A stretch of 64,000 bases of DNA, taken from NCBI RefSeq assembly GCF_041088075.1, contig NZ_JBGCVY010000042.1:31688-95687 (forward strand), given 5' to 3'. The DNA is from Mucilaginibacter_A sp041088075 (GTDB lineage: Bacteria > Bacteroidota > Bacteroidia > Sphingobacteriales > Sphingobacteriaceae). Shown here piece by piece: positions 33,746-41,197 of the stretch; position 1 is the first letter of the stretch; every line of letters starts with the position of its first letter. Both the position numbers and the translations under genes were made by a program. The notes below the pieces were generated by a model. The model saw only the letters and a program-made list of their open reading frames with translations, had not been told where the DNA came from and made no database searches.

Positions 33746-34039
33746 ATGGGAGATATTTCCATCAAAATAAATATTGCAGACCGTGTTTACCCTTTAAAGG
33801 TAAATATGGAAGAAGAAGAAGTGATTAGAAGGGCAGCCAAACTAATAAACGACCGCATAAAAGAATACCAGGAAAATTATGCGGTAAAAGATAAACAGGA
33901 TTTGCTTTCGATGTGTGTTTTGCATTATGCAACAACCTCGCTGAAAGCAGAAAAAAAGGTAATGGTAGAAGATACAGAAGTTACCGAAAAAGTTTATCAG
34001 TTAGACCGTTTGCTGTCGGATTTCTTTTCGAACGCCTAA
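33746..34039 (+). CDS. zapA: Cell division protein ZapA
   Basis: 97 residues: MGDISIKINIADRVYPLKVNMEEEEVIRRAAKLINDRI, the ZapA globular head, then a C-terminal helix (KAEKKVMVEDTEVTEKVYQLDRLLSDFF) that forms the coiled-coil tetramer. ZapA cross-links FtsZ filaments. In Bacteroidota it is usually followed by rny, as here. Confidence 0.92.
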   Translation: MGDISIKINIADRVYPLKVNMEEEEVIRRAAKLINDRIKEYQENYAVKDKQDLLSMCVLHYATTSLKAEKKVMVEDTEVTEKVYQLDRLLSDFFSNA

Positions 34040-34050
34040 TTTATACCGAT

Positions 34051-34160
34051 AAAAGAAGTATTGGCTTTGCCGTTTTAGATTTAAGTTTTCAATTTTTGTA
34101 ATGCTTTGATTTACTGGTTTGCGAAGTTTAATGCTTCTTTTACCGGGTAGTTTTTAGGGG
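34051..34160 (+). repeat. Two copies of the dispersed word before rny
   Basis: A variant CGATAAAAGAAGTATTG at about 34049-34065 and a perfect AATGCTTCTTTTACC-GGGTAGTTTTTAGG at 34129-34157. They face each other in the 189-bp gap between zapA and rny. Confidence 0.75.
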
Positions 34161-34228
34161 CATGACAGGCACAAAACTTAAATTTAACAACGGCTTTTTT
34201 ATTTATATACCTTAATAATTGTTTAAAA

Positions 34229-35812
34229 ATGAATGTACTATATATTGTAATCGGGTTATTGCTGGGCACCGGCCTCGGCATTGTAGTTGGCCGCTATTTG
34301 CTGCGCAAATTGTTTACCAGCCAGGAAGCGGCGGCGCAAACCAAAGTGAAAAAGATTTTAAAAGACGCAGAAAACAACGCGGAGATTTTAAAAAAGAACA
34401 AACTTTTAGAAGCGAAAGAGAATTTTTTACAACTGAAGGCAGAACACGAGCAGGAAGTAAACTCAAAGAATAATACCATCAACCAGCGCGAAAATTCGTT
34501 GAAGCAAAAAGAGCAATCGCTGAACCAAAAGCTGGAAAACGCCAGTCGCCGCGACCAGGAAGTGGATAATACCCGTAAAAATTTAGAAAAACAAACGGAA
34601 GCAGCCATCAAAAAGCAGGAAGAAGCGGCGAAAAAACAGGAAGAAGTGGAGCAGCTAAAACTGCAGCACGTGCAACAGTTGGAAGCCATCGCCGGGCTTT
34701 CGGCAGAGGAAGCCAAGAACCAGTTGGTGGATAATTTGCGCGAAGAAGCACGCACCAAAGCCATGAGCCAGATCAAGGATATTGTGGACGAGGCAAAATT
34801 AACGGCATCAAAAGAAGCAAAGAAAATTGTGATCCAAACCATCCAACGCACGGCAACGGAAAGTGCGATTGAAAATACGGTTTCCATCTTCAACATAGAA
34901 AACGATGAGATAAAAGGCCGGATCATTGGACGCGAAGGGCGGAACATCCGTGCTTTGGAAGCGGCAACCGGCATTGAAATTATTGTGGACGATACGCCTG
35001 AAGCCATCATTTTATCTGGTTTTGATCCGGTGCGGCGGGAAATTGCACGTTTGGCCATGCACCGTTTGGTAACGGATGGCCGAATCCATCCGGCACGAAT
35101 TGAAGAAGTGGTGGCCAAAACACGCAAGCAAATTGAAGAAGAAATTGTAGAAATTGGCGAACGGACCGTGATTGATTTGGGTATTAATGGCTTGCATCCG
35201 GAGTTGATCCGCATGGTTGGAAGGATGCGTTACCGTTCATCTTACGGCCAAAACCTGTTGCAGCACTCGCGCGAAGTGGCCAACTTTTGCGCAACGATGG
35301 CAGCAGAATTAGGTTTGAATGTGAAAATGGCCAAACGTGCAGGCTTGCTGCATGATATTGGTAAAGTGCCTGATGACAACCCGGAACTGCCGCACGCGAT
35401 TTTGGGGATGCAACTGGCCGAAAAATATAAAGAGAACCCGGAAGTTTGCAATGCCATCGGCGCCCACCACGACGAAATTGAAATGACTTCCATGATTTCA
35501 CCGATCATCCAGGCTTGCGATGCGATCTCCGGTGCACGCCCCGGCGCAAGGCGCGAAGTAGTTGAAAGCTACATCAAACGGTTGAAAGATTTAGAAGCTT
35601 TGGCGATGTCGTACCCCGGCGTAGAAAAAACTTTTGCGATACAGGCCGGCCGCGAACTGCGCGTGGTTGTTGAAAGCGAGAAAATAACGGATGCACAATC
35701 CGAAGTTTTGGCTGCCGATATTTCAAACCGTATCCAAACGGAAATGACTTATCCCGGCCAAATCAAAGTAACCGTAATCCGCGAAACAAGGTCGGTTGCT
35801 TTTGCCAAATAA
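34229..35812 (+). CDS. rny: Ribonuclease Y
   Basis: RNase Y is a membrane-bound endoribonuclease that starts mRNA decay. The 527-residue protein has an N-terminal transmembrane helix (VLYIVIGLLLGTGLGIVVG), a long coiled coil (about 40-190), a KH domain with the motif GRIIGREGRNI (about 230), and an HD domain with HD in LLHDIGK (about 375). It follows zapA. A terminator hairpin lies 70 bases downstream of the stop. Confidence 0.96.
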   Translation: MNVLYIVIGLLLGTGLGIVVGRYLLRKLFTSQEAAAQTKVKKILKDAENNAEILKKNKLLEAKENFLQLKAEHEQEVNSKNNTINQRENSLKQKEQSLNQKLENASRRDQEVDNTRKNLEKQTEAAIKKQEEAAKKQEEVEQLKLQHVQQLEAIAGLSAEEAKNQLVDNLREEARTKAMSQIKDIVDEAKLTASKEAKKIVIQTIQRTATESAIENTVSIFNIENDEIKGRIIGREGRNIRALEAATGIEIIVDDTPEAIILSGFDPVRREIARLAMHRLVTDGRIHPARIEEVVAKTRKQIEEEIVEIGERTVIDLGINGLHPELIRMVGRMRYRSSYGQNLLQHSREVANFCATMAAELGLNVKMAKRAGLLHDIGKVPDDNPELPHAILGMQLAEKYKENPEVCNAIGAHHDEIEMTSMISPIIQACDAISGARPGARREVVESYIKRLKDLEALAMSYPGVEKTFAIQAGRELRVVVESEKITDAQSEVLAADISNRIQTEMTYPGQIKVTVIRETRSVAFAK

Positions 35813-35817
35813 ATGCC

Positions 35818-35875
35818 GGTAAAAGAAGTATTGTTGGAAATTGGGAATGCTTCTTTTACCTATATAAAATTGGTG
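35818..35875. repeat. Inverted pair of the dispersed word after rny
   Basis: GCCGGTAAAAGAAGTATTG (one-base variant) and GGAATGCTTCTTTTACC-TATA-TAAAATTGGTG. The pair starts three bases after the rny stop codon. Confidence 0.85.
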
Positions 35876-35881
35876 AAGTAT

Positions 35882-35918
35882 AAAAAAAAGCGATGGGAAG
35901 CCGTCGCTTTTTCTTTTT
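35882..35918 (+). terminator. Terminator of rny
   Basis: AAAAAGCGA-TGGGAAGCCG-TCGCTTTTTC with further T residues, placed just behind the motif pair. Confidence 0.85.
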
Positions 35919-35935
35919 AAGTTTCATGCAGTAAT

Positions 35936-36128
35936 GTTTTGGCTAAAGCCCAACCTAAATTTAACATATACCACGGCCTAAAGGCCGTGGTAATTTAATC
36001 CGACTTGTTTTACAAATTTTTGCACCTGCTGTGATAACAAAGGCTTATAGTATCATTTTTATTGCTTATTCATTGCCACGGCCTTTAGGCCGTGGATAAA
36101 GGGAACAAGAATTGGCTTTAGCCAAAAC
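35936..36128. repeat. Nested inverted repeat (REP/BIME-like element)
   Basis: Outer arms GTTTTGGCTAAAGCC (35936-35950) and GGCTTTAGCCAAAAC (36114-36128). Inside are two 20-bp palindromes, CCACGGCCTAAAGGCCGTGG (35971-35990) and CCACGGCCTTTAGGCCGTGG (36076-36095). The two are exact reverse complements of each other. GGCTAAAGCC and CACGGCC-type palindromes are typical of REP sequences linked to REP-associated tyrosine transposases (RAYT), but no RAYT gene is in the window. Confidence 0.85.
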
Positions 36129-36148
36129 TACAAGTTGCCAATTTAATG

Positions 36149-36163
36149 GCATAAAAGAAGCAT
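36149..36163 (-). repeat. Dispersed word
   Basis: GCATAAAAGAAGCATG, directly beyond the nested inverted repeat and before the 3' end of the acyltransferase gene. Confidence 0.8.
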
Positions 36164-36204
36164 GAAAAACAGGCCGGACAAAATTCAAACAAACTCTATT
36201 TTTT

Positions 36205-37959
36205 TTACAAATTCTTGCCCAGCTTCTCCAGCATTTCCTGCGGCACTTTTTCCAAATCCAAAACCAAAAATCCGTCTAAACAATCGGAAAATTTAGGGTC
36301 AATGTTGAAGCAAATGATCTTCGCGTTTAAAGCAATGTATTGACGAAGCAAAACCGGGATTTTCATGTTCCGGGTTTCCACTTCCGAAATCAAATTATCC
36401 AAAACCTTGAACGAATTTTCACCCGCTAAAAGAAGCTCGGTATCAATCTTGGAAAAATCAACCTTAAACTTTTTTCGCGGTTTTACATATTGCGCCATTT
36501 CGTGGTCAAAATGGTTTTTGCTGATGTAATCCACGATCAATGATTTAGAGAATTTGGAAAAACTGTTGCTGATGCTCACCGGCCCGATCAAATAACGGTA
36601 GCGCGGGTTATCAATCAAATATTTTAAAATCCCTTTCCATAATAAAAATAAAGGCAAAGGTTTTTGCTGGTATTCTTTGCGGATAAAAGAACGGCCCAAC
36701 TCCAAACTTTTCTTTAAAACCGGTGCAAATTCACCTTTAATTTTGAAAAGTTCGGCCGTGTAAAAACCTTTTTTGCCCATGCTGTAGTAAATCTCGTCGC
36801 CTTTGCCGATACGGTAAGCGCCAACAATCATTTTGGTTTCGATGTCCCAGATAAACAAATGGTTATAGTAAATATCATATTCGTCCAGGTCAGAACTTTT
36901 GTTCGAGCCTTCGCCAACTTCTCGGAAAGTAATCTCACGCAACCTTCCAATTCCCTTGATAATATTTGGGATCAGCGAAGGCGGCGAAATAAAAACCTCG
37001 TAGTTTTTTTCCACCCAAACCAAATGGTTCTCTTTCAATGACTCAACTTCTTTTTCCATCAAATTAATGGCAACAGGCGGCGCAATTGGTTCTGCTGTTT
37101 TTTTGATTTTGAATAAGTTGCGCGGGTTAAACAGCTTCCTTTCTTCTTCCAAACCGGTTCCCAAAGCGTAAGTTTTTGCGCGAAGAAAATTTAATAGTTT
37201 AGTGGTATTGCCGGCATAAGGGACTTCGTTTAAATCAATCGGTTTGCCAATCCGAAGCTTAATTTTGTGGCCTTTTTTATTAAACAATTCTGCCGGAAGC
37301 ATGGCCGTGCGCAACGTTGGATGGATTAAACTGAGCAGGTTGAACAGCAAACCATTGTTGCCGTGAAAATAAATTGGCACAACCGGAAGTTTAGCTTTGG
37401 CAATGATTTTACCAACAACCGGATGCCATTGCTTGTCGGTTATTTCCTGGTTTTCAATTTTGTAAGTAGAAACTTCTCCGGCAGGGAAAATACCGATGGG
37501 TGTTCCGCTTTTCAGCAGTTCCAGCGTGTTTTTGATGCCGCTGATGCTGGAAGAATGTTCAATATTTTCGAAAGGGTTTACGGCAATAAAATAATCGCTC
37601 AGGTTTGGGATTTTCTTCAACAAAAAATTGGCCATCAACTTTGCATCCGGCCTTACCATACACAGTATCTTCAACAAAACCATGCCTTCTACGCCGCCAT
37701 AAGGATGGTTGGCGATGGCAATAAAACCGCCGGTTGTTGGGATGTTTTTGAGTTCGTTCTCGTCAAATTCCACCTCAACGCCCATTCCTTTCAAAATCTC
37801 GTCAACAAATTCGGGGCCTTGCTTGGGCTGGGCTTGTGCAAACAGTTTGTTTACATCGTTAATCTTCATAATTTCCATCAAAAAAGCAGCCAGGCCGGGC
37901 ATCTTCAGCTTATCCAATTTTGTAGCCTTGGCAAATTCTTCTTTGGTGATAACTTTCAT
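36205..37959 (-). CDS. Two-domain acyltransferase, OlsF-like
   Basis: The 584-residue protein fuses a lysophospholipid acyltransferase domain (N-terminal ~270 residues, NHPYGGVEG at 84-92 as the H-x5-E form of the catalytic box, and the GIFPAGEVS block) to a C-terminal GNAT-like N-acyltransferase domain (about 320-530, with VGAYRIGKG, LELGRSFIRKEYQQKPLPLFLLWKGI, and YLIGPVSISN). This is the architecture of OlsF, the bifunctional ornithine-lipid synthase reported in Flavobacterium and Serratia. It would make phosphorus-free ornithine lipids for the membrane. I infer this function from domain order only. Single gene. Confidence 0.8.
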   Translation of the reverse strand: MKVITKEEFAKATKLDKLKMPGLAAFLMEIMKINDVNKLFAQAQPKQGPEFVDEILKGMGVEVEFDENELKNIPTTGGFIAIANHPYGGVEGMVLLKILCMVRPDAKLMANFLLKKIPNLSDYFIAVNPFENIEHSSSISGIKNTLELLKSGTPIGIFPAGEVSTYKIENQEITDKQWHPVVGKIIAKAKLPVVPIYFHGNNGLLFNLLSLIHPTLRTAMLPAELFNKKGHKIKLRIGKPIDLNEVPYAGNTTKLLNFLRAKTYALGTGLEEERKLFNPRNLFKIKKTAEPIAPPVAINLMEKEVESLKENHLVWVEKNYEVFISPPSLIPNIIKGIGRLREITFREVGEGSNKSSDLDEYDIYYNHLFIWDIETKMIVGAYRIGKGDEIYYSMGKKGFYTAELFKIKGEFAPVLKKSLELGRSFIRKEYQQKPLPLFLLWKGILKYLIDNPRYRYLIGPVSISNSFSKFSKSLIVDYISKNHFDHEMAQYVKPRKKFKVDFSKIDTELLLAGENSFKVLDNLISEVETRNMKIPVLLRQYIALNAKIICFNIDPKFSDCLDGFLVLDLEKVPQEMLEKLGKNL

Positions 37960-38042
37960 GCTAAAAATTTCGGTTTTAATTTTGTGATAAAAGGTAAATA
38001 TCTTACAATTATCCCTAAATTTCTAACCTAAACTGTTGCTGC

Positions 38043-38963
38043 ATGTTTTCGGCTGTTAAAAACTACTTTGCAATTACCAAAAAAGAGTGGAACGGCCTGC
38101 TGGTGCTGGCCATTTTGATGCTGCTGGTTTTGCTGGCACCGGAAGTTTATCAGTTATTTACCGTTCCGGAACAGGTCAATTTTACCAGGATAAAAGAAGC
38201 ACAGCGCATTTTGGATGCAGCAGTTGTTGAAAAGCCAGACTACCTCAAGAAAAATTACGAGGATTATCCGCATAAAGCCAATGCTTCTTTTAGCACTATA
38301 AAATCAAAGCCCGTTTACTTTTCTTTCAACCCAAACAATTTGGCCGAAGAATCCTGGAAGAAATTAGGTTTGAGTGAACGGCAGATCAAAGTCATCAAAA
38401 ACTACGAAGCCAAAGGCGGGAAGTTTTACAAAAAAGAAGACCTGCAAAAAGTGTATTCGATCACTTCGGAGGACTACGCGCGTTTGGAGCCTTATATCAA
38501 TATTCCGGGCAGGGATTTTAGTAAAGCTTATTCAAGCTCAGCCCCAATTTATAAAGCAAAACCGTTGATTGTGGTAGAAATTAATCATGCTGATTCTGCA
38601 CAATTAACCGAAATTAAAGGCATCGGGCCAGCTTTTGCCAACCGGATTCTGAAATACCGGAACCGTTTGGGCGGCTTTTACCGCAAAACACAATTGATGG
38701 AAGTGTTTGGCTTGGACACGGCGAAGTATGAAGAAATCGAAAAACAAGTGGCGATTGATCCGGCAGCGATCAGCAAAATCAATATCAATACTTGTGATTT
38801 TGATGGTTTAAAGCGAAACCCGTATCTAACATTTAAACAGATGAACGCCATCATCCAATACCGAAAGCAACACGGCAATTATAAAAGTAGCAGTGATTTA
38901 AAAAATGTGGCTATTTTAACGGATGAAGTGATCCGAAAAGTAGAGCCTTATTTTTCGTACTGA
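38043..38963 (+). CDS. ComEA-like helix-hairpin-helix membrane-anchored protein
   Basis: 306 residues: one N-terminal transmembrane helix (LLVLAILMLLVLLAP, 20-34) and three repeats of a helix-hairpin-helix domain (from about 97, 178 and 249; core of the second ADSAQLTEIKGIGPAFANRILKYR). HhH domains bind DNA non-specifically, and ComEA uses this in natural DNA uptake. The fold alone does not prove a competence role. Two copies of the dispersed word are in frame: IKEAQ (38190-38203) and NASFSTIKS (38280-38305). Confidence 0.85.
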   Translation: MFSAVKNYFAITKKEWNGLLVLAILMLLVLLAPEVYQLFTVPEQVNFTRIKEAQRILDAAVVEKPDYLKKNYEDYPHKANASFSTIKSKPVYFSFNPNNLAEESWKKLGLSERQIKVIKNYEAKGGKFYKKEDLQKVYSITSEDYARLEPYINIPGRDFSKAYSSSAPIYKAKPLIVVEINHADSAQLTEIKGIGPAFANRILKYRNRLGGFYRKTQLMEVFGLDTAKYEEIEKQVAIDPAAISKININTCDFDGLKRNPYLTFKQMNAIIQYRKQHGNYKSSSDLKNVAILTDEVIRKVEPYFSY

Positions 38964-39010
38964 AATTTAGTTGATAAAAACAGCATCAACCGCTTGTTTT
39001 TCGTTTTTAT

Positions 39011-39034
39011 TTTGAAATAATTTTTCTAATTTCG
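39011..39034 (+). promoter_or_regulatory. Possible rpsU promoter elements
   Basis: TTTG at 39011-39014 and TAATTTCG at 39027-39034. The -7-like box fits TAnnTTYG, but the spacing to TTTG is 12 rather than 19. If the -7 box is right, transcription would start near 39040, close to the CCTCC stretch. Confidence 0.35.
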
Positions 39035-39035
39035 C

Positions 39036-39052
39036 CCTCCCTGAAAGGAGGT
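39036..39052 (+). promoter_or_regulatory. Strong Shine-Dalgarno of rpsU in a possible CCTCC/GGAGG hairpin
   Basis: AAAGGAGGT at 39044-39052 precedes the ATG at 39065 by 12 bases. CCTCC at 39036-39040 can pair with GGAGG (39047-39051) around a six-base loop. In Bacteroidota the anti-Shine-Dalgarno of 16S rRNA is masked by bS21 and its neighbours, and rpsU is known to keep a strong site for autoregulation (F. johnsoniae work). The hairpin is only relevant if the transcript begins upstream of 39036. Confidence 0.8.
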
Positions 39053-39064
39053 ATTGTAGGAATT

Positions 39065-39256
39065 ATGATTATTATCAATGTAAAAGACGGCGAATCTTTA
39101 GACAAAGCGCTGAAACGTTTCAAGAAAAAATTTGAAAAAACTGGTGTTTTGAGAGAACTTCGCAGCCGTCAGGCATACGAAAAAAAATCAGTTGCCCGCA
39201 GAAATGTAGTAAAACATGCAATTTATAAAGAGCACATGTTTTCTGACAACGTTTAA
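39065..39256 (+). CDS. rpsU: 30S ribosomal protein bS21
   Basis: 63 residues: MIIINVKDGESLDKALKRFKKKFEKTGVLRELRSRQAYEKKS, typical bS21. In this phylum bS21 helps to sequester the 3' end of 16S rRNA, so Shine-Dalgarno pairing is normally blocked and rpsU is translated when bS21 is short. Its strong ribosome-binding site is one of only two seen in the window. It is followed by xerC and hpf. Confidence 0.96.
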   Translation: MIIINVKDGESLDKALKRFKKKFEKTGVLRELRSRQAYEKKSVARRNVVKHAIYKEHMFSDNV

Positions 39257-39338
39257 TTTTTTCTTCCAAAATTTATATTCTCCACCAAATTTAAGAACTA
39301 TTTGTATCTTCATGTTTTAGAAGATCCAAGTAGTTTTT

Positions 39339-40217
39339 ATGTATTTAGACCGTTTTTACACTTATATTCAACACGAAAAGCGGTTTTCCCCTCATACTTT
39401 AACAGCTTATAAAACTGATTTGCTTCAGTTTTTTGCTTATGCTGTTTCCCAGGACAATGCTTCTTTTACCGATGTTTTTTTGATCCGCAATTGGATTGTG
39501 TACCTTTTAGACCAGCACAATGATGCGCGTTCCGTCAACCGGAAAATATCTTCTTTAAAAACTTACTTTAAATTTTTACTGCGCGAAAAACTGATTGAAG
39601 ACAACCCGATGTCTAAAATCCAAAGCCCAAAAACCGCCAAAAAACTGCCGGTGGTTATTCGTGAAGAAAACATCAGCCATTTATTGGATAACAAAGAGAA
39701 TTTTGAGAACGCTTTTAGCGGGATCCGGGACAAATTGGTAATTGAACTGCTTTTCGGGACCGGCATCCGATTGGCAGAATTACTGGGCTTAGCCGAAACC
39801 GACATCAACTGGTACGAAAATACCATAAAAGTTATGGGTAAAAGAAGCAAAGAGCGCATCGTTCCGCTTAACAAAGAATTGCTGCTGTTAACAAAAGAAT
39901 ACCTTAACGTTAAGAAAAGTAAAATTTTTGATAACAATTCTTCAAATTTAATCGTTACCGATACTGGCAACGCGCCTTATCCGAAACTAATTTATCGTAT
40001 TGTGCAGAAATATCTCGGTTACATCACCACCCAAAACAAAAAAAGCCCGCACGTGCTTCGCCATACTTTCGCTACAACCTTATTAAACAATGGCGCAGAT
40101 TTAAACGCCATTAAAGAACTTTTAGGACATGCCAACCTGAGCGCCACTCAGGTTTACACGCATAATTCTGTGGAAAGATTAAAATTAATTTATAAACAAG
40201 CCCATCCAAAGGCATAA
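39339..40217 (+). CDS. xerC: Tyrosine recombinase XerC-like
   Basis: 292 residues. N-terminal SAM-like DNA-binding domain and a C-terminal catalytic domain with R144, the active-site lysine region GKRSKER (167-173), H238-x-x-R241, H264 and nucleophile Y273. It resolves chromosome dimers at dif with a partner recombinase. Two dispersed words are in frame (NASFT at 40-44 and GKRS at 167-170). The R in GKRSKER is also found in relatives, so it need not be due to the word. It lies between rpsU and hpf, a conserved Bacteroidota order. Confidence 0.93.
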   Translation: MYLDRFYTYIQHEKRFSPHTLTAYKTDLLQFFAYAVSQDNASFTDVFLIRNWIVYLLDQHNDARSVNRKISSLKTYFKFLLREKLIEDNPMSKIQSPKTAKKLPVVIREENISHLLDNKENFENAFSGIRDKLVIELLFGTGIRLAELLGLAETDINWYENTIKVMGKRSKERIVPLNKELLLLTKEYLNVKKSKIFDNNSSNLIVTDTGNAPYPKLIYRIVQKYLGYITTQNKKSPHVLRHTFATTLLNNGADLNAIKELLGHANLSATQVYTHNSVERLKLIYKQAHPKA

Positions 40218-40220
40218 AAA

Positions 40221-40226
40221 AGGAGG
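40221..40226 (+). promoter_or_regulatory. Strong Shine-Dalgarno of hpf
   Basis: AGGAGG, four bases before the ATG at 40231, within AAAAAAGGAGGAACG. Apart from rpsU it is the only full AGGAGG that I see before a gene in this window. Confidence 0.85.
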
Positions 40227-40230
40227 AACG

Positions 40231-40566
40231 ATGAAAATTACAGTTCAGGCAATACATTTTACTGCCGACAGTAAACTGGTAGATTTTATTCAGAAAAAAG
40301 CGAATAAGCTGGATCAGTTTTTTGATCAGATCATTAGCGGCGAAGTTTATTTAAAGTTGGAAAAGGTAGAAGATGAAGCAAACAAGGTTTTGGAAATAAA
40401 ACTTTTGATCCCCGGAAACCAGTTGTTTGCCAAAGAACAATGCAAAACTTTTGAAGAAGCAACAGACCTGGCGATTGAAAGCCTGCGTAAACAAATTGAC
40501 AAGCACAAACAAAAAATCCGTGCGCACGAAACTTCCTTTAAAGAGACGATAATTACTGATCTTTAA
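40231..40566 (+). CDS. hpf: Ribosome hibernation-promoting factor (HPF/RaiA family)
   Basis: 111 residues, short form: MKITVQAIHFTADSKLVDFIQKKANKLDQFF and the basic DLAIESLRKQIDKHKQKIRAHE end. It binds the 30S decoding site and inactivates ribosomes in stationary phase. With a strong Shine-Dalgarno, it may be translated preferentially by ribosomes whose anti-Shine-Dalgarno is free. It is followed by a strong terminator and a tRNA cluster. Confidence 0.93.
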   Translation: MKITVQAIHFTADSKLVDFIQKKANKLDQFFDQIISGEVYLKLEKVEDEANKVLEIKLLIPGNQLFAKEQCKTFEEATDLAIESLRKQIDKHKQKIRAHETSFKETIITDL

Positions 40567-40590
40567 GACGGTACATGCACAAAACCATAT

Positions 40591-40625
40591 AAAAAAGCCG
40601 ACAAAACAATTTGTCGGCTTTTTTT
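40591..40625 (+). terminator. Terminator of hpf
   Basis: AAAAAAGCCGACAAA-ACAA-TTTGTCGGCTTTTTTT. Strong stem with A and T runs. Confidence 0.92.
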
Positions 40626-40635
40626 GTAAAAAAGT

Positions 40636-40665
40636 TTTGTTCTGGATATAAAAAGTGTAAATTTG
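40636..40665 (+). promoter_or_regulatory. Promoter of the tRNA-tuf block
   Basis: TTTG at 40636-40639, 18 bases, TAAATTTG at 40658-40665: a good Bacteroidota promoter 65 bases before tRNA-Thr. Confidence 0.75.
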
Positions 40666-40729
40666 CATTCCGTTTTCCAAAGGTGTAAAAATTTGAAAAA
40701 GGGCTGTTCTTTAAACATATACAAAATTT

Positions 40730-40802
40730 GCCTCCTTAGCTCAGCTGGTAGAGCGACTGACTTGTAATCAGTAGGTCATTGGTTCGATCCCGATAGGAGG
40801 CT
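40730..40802 (+). tRNA. tRNA-Thr(UGU)
   Basis: Acceptor GCCTCCT/AGGAGGC, anticodon stem ACTGA/TCAGT with loop CTTGTAA (anticodon TGT), T arm with TTCGATC, discriminator T. First tRNA of the cluster. Confidence 0.95.
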
Positions 40803-40838
40803 CTTAAAAAGAGTAATATTTGATGCGCTTTTTAAATT

Positions 40839-40919
40839 GGGGGGATACCAGAGCGGTCAAATGGGACGGACTGTAAATCCGTTGCTTCGGCTACGAAGGT
40901 TCGAATCCTTCTCCCCCCA
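40839..40919 (+). tRNA. tRNA-Tyr(GUA)
   Basis: Acceptor GGGGGGA/TCCCCCC, class II long variable arm (TTGCTTCGGCTAC), anticodon loop CTGTAAA (anticodon GTA), T arm GAAGG-TTCGAAT-CCTTC, discriminator A. Confidence 0.95.
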
Positions 40920-40929
40920 CAATTTTTAA

Positions 40930-41002
40930 GCGGAAGTAGCTCAGTTGGTAGAGCGATAGCCTTCCAAGCTATAGGTCGCGAGTTCGAACCTCGTCTTCCG
41001 CT
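40930..41002 (+). tRNA. tRNA-Gly(UCC)
   Basis: Acceptor GCGGAAG/CTTCCGC, anticodon stem ATAGC/GCTAT with loop CTTCCAA (anticodon TCC), T arm with TTCGAAC, discriminator T. Confidence 0.95.
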
Positions 41003-41070
41003 CTTAATAAAATTACGAGCTACGATTGACGGAGTACGGATTCGTAAATCATTAATCGTAAAATTAAAAA

Positions 41071-41142
<72 letters not shown>

Positions 41143-41197
41143 CGCATTATTATAATGTATAAAAAAGTTAATTAACCTAATAACAACATAGAAAATC

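Noticed and set aside
34040..34228. 6S RNA between zapA and rny
   Set aside because: In proteobacteria ssrS follows zapA, but this 189-bp gap is largely two motif copies and shows no long 6S-like bulged hairpin.
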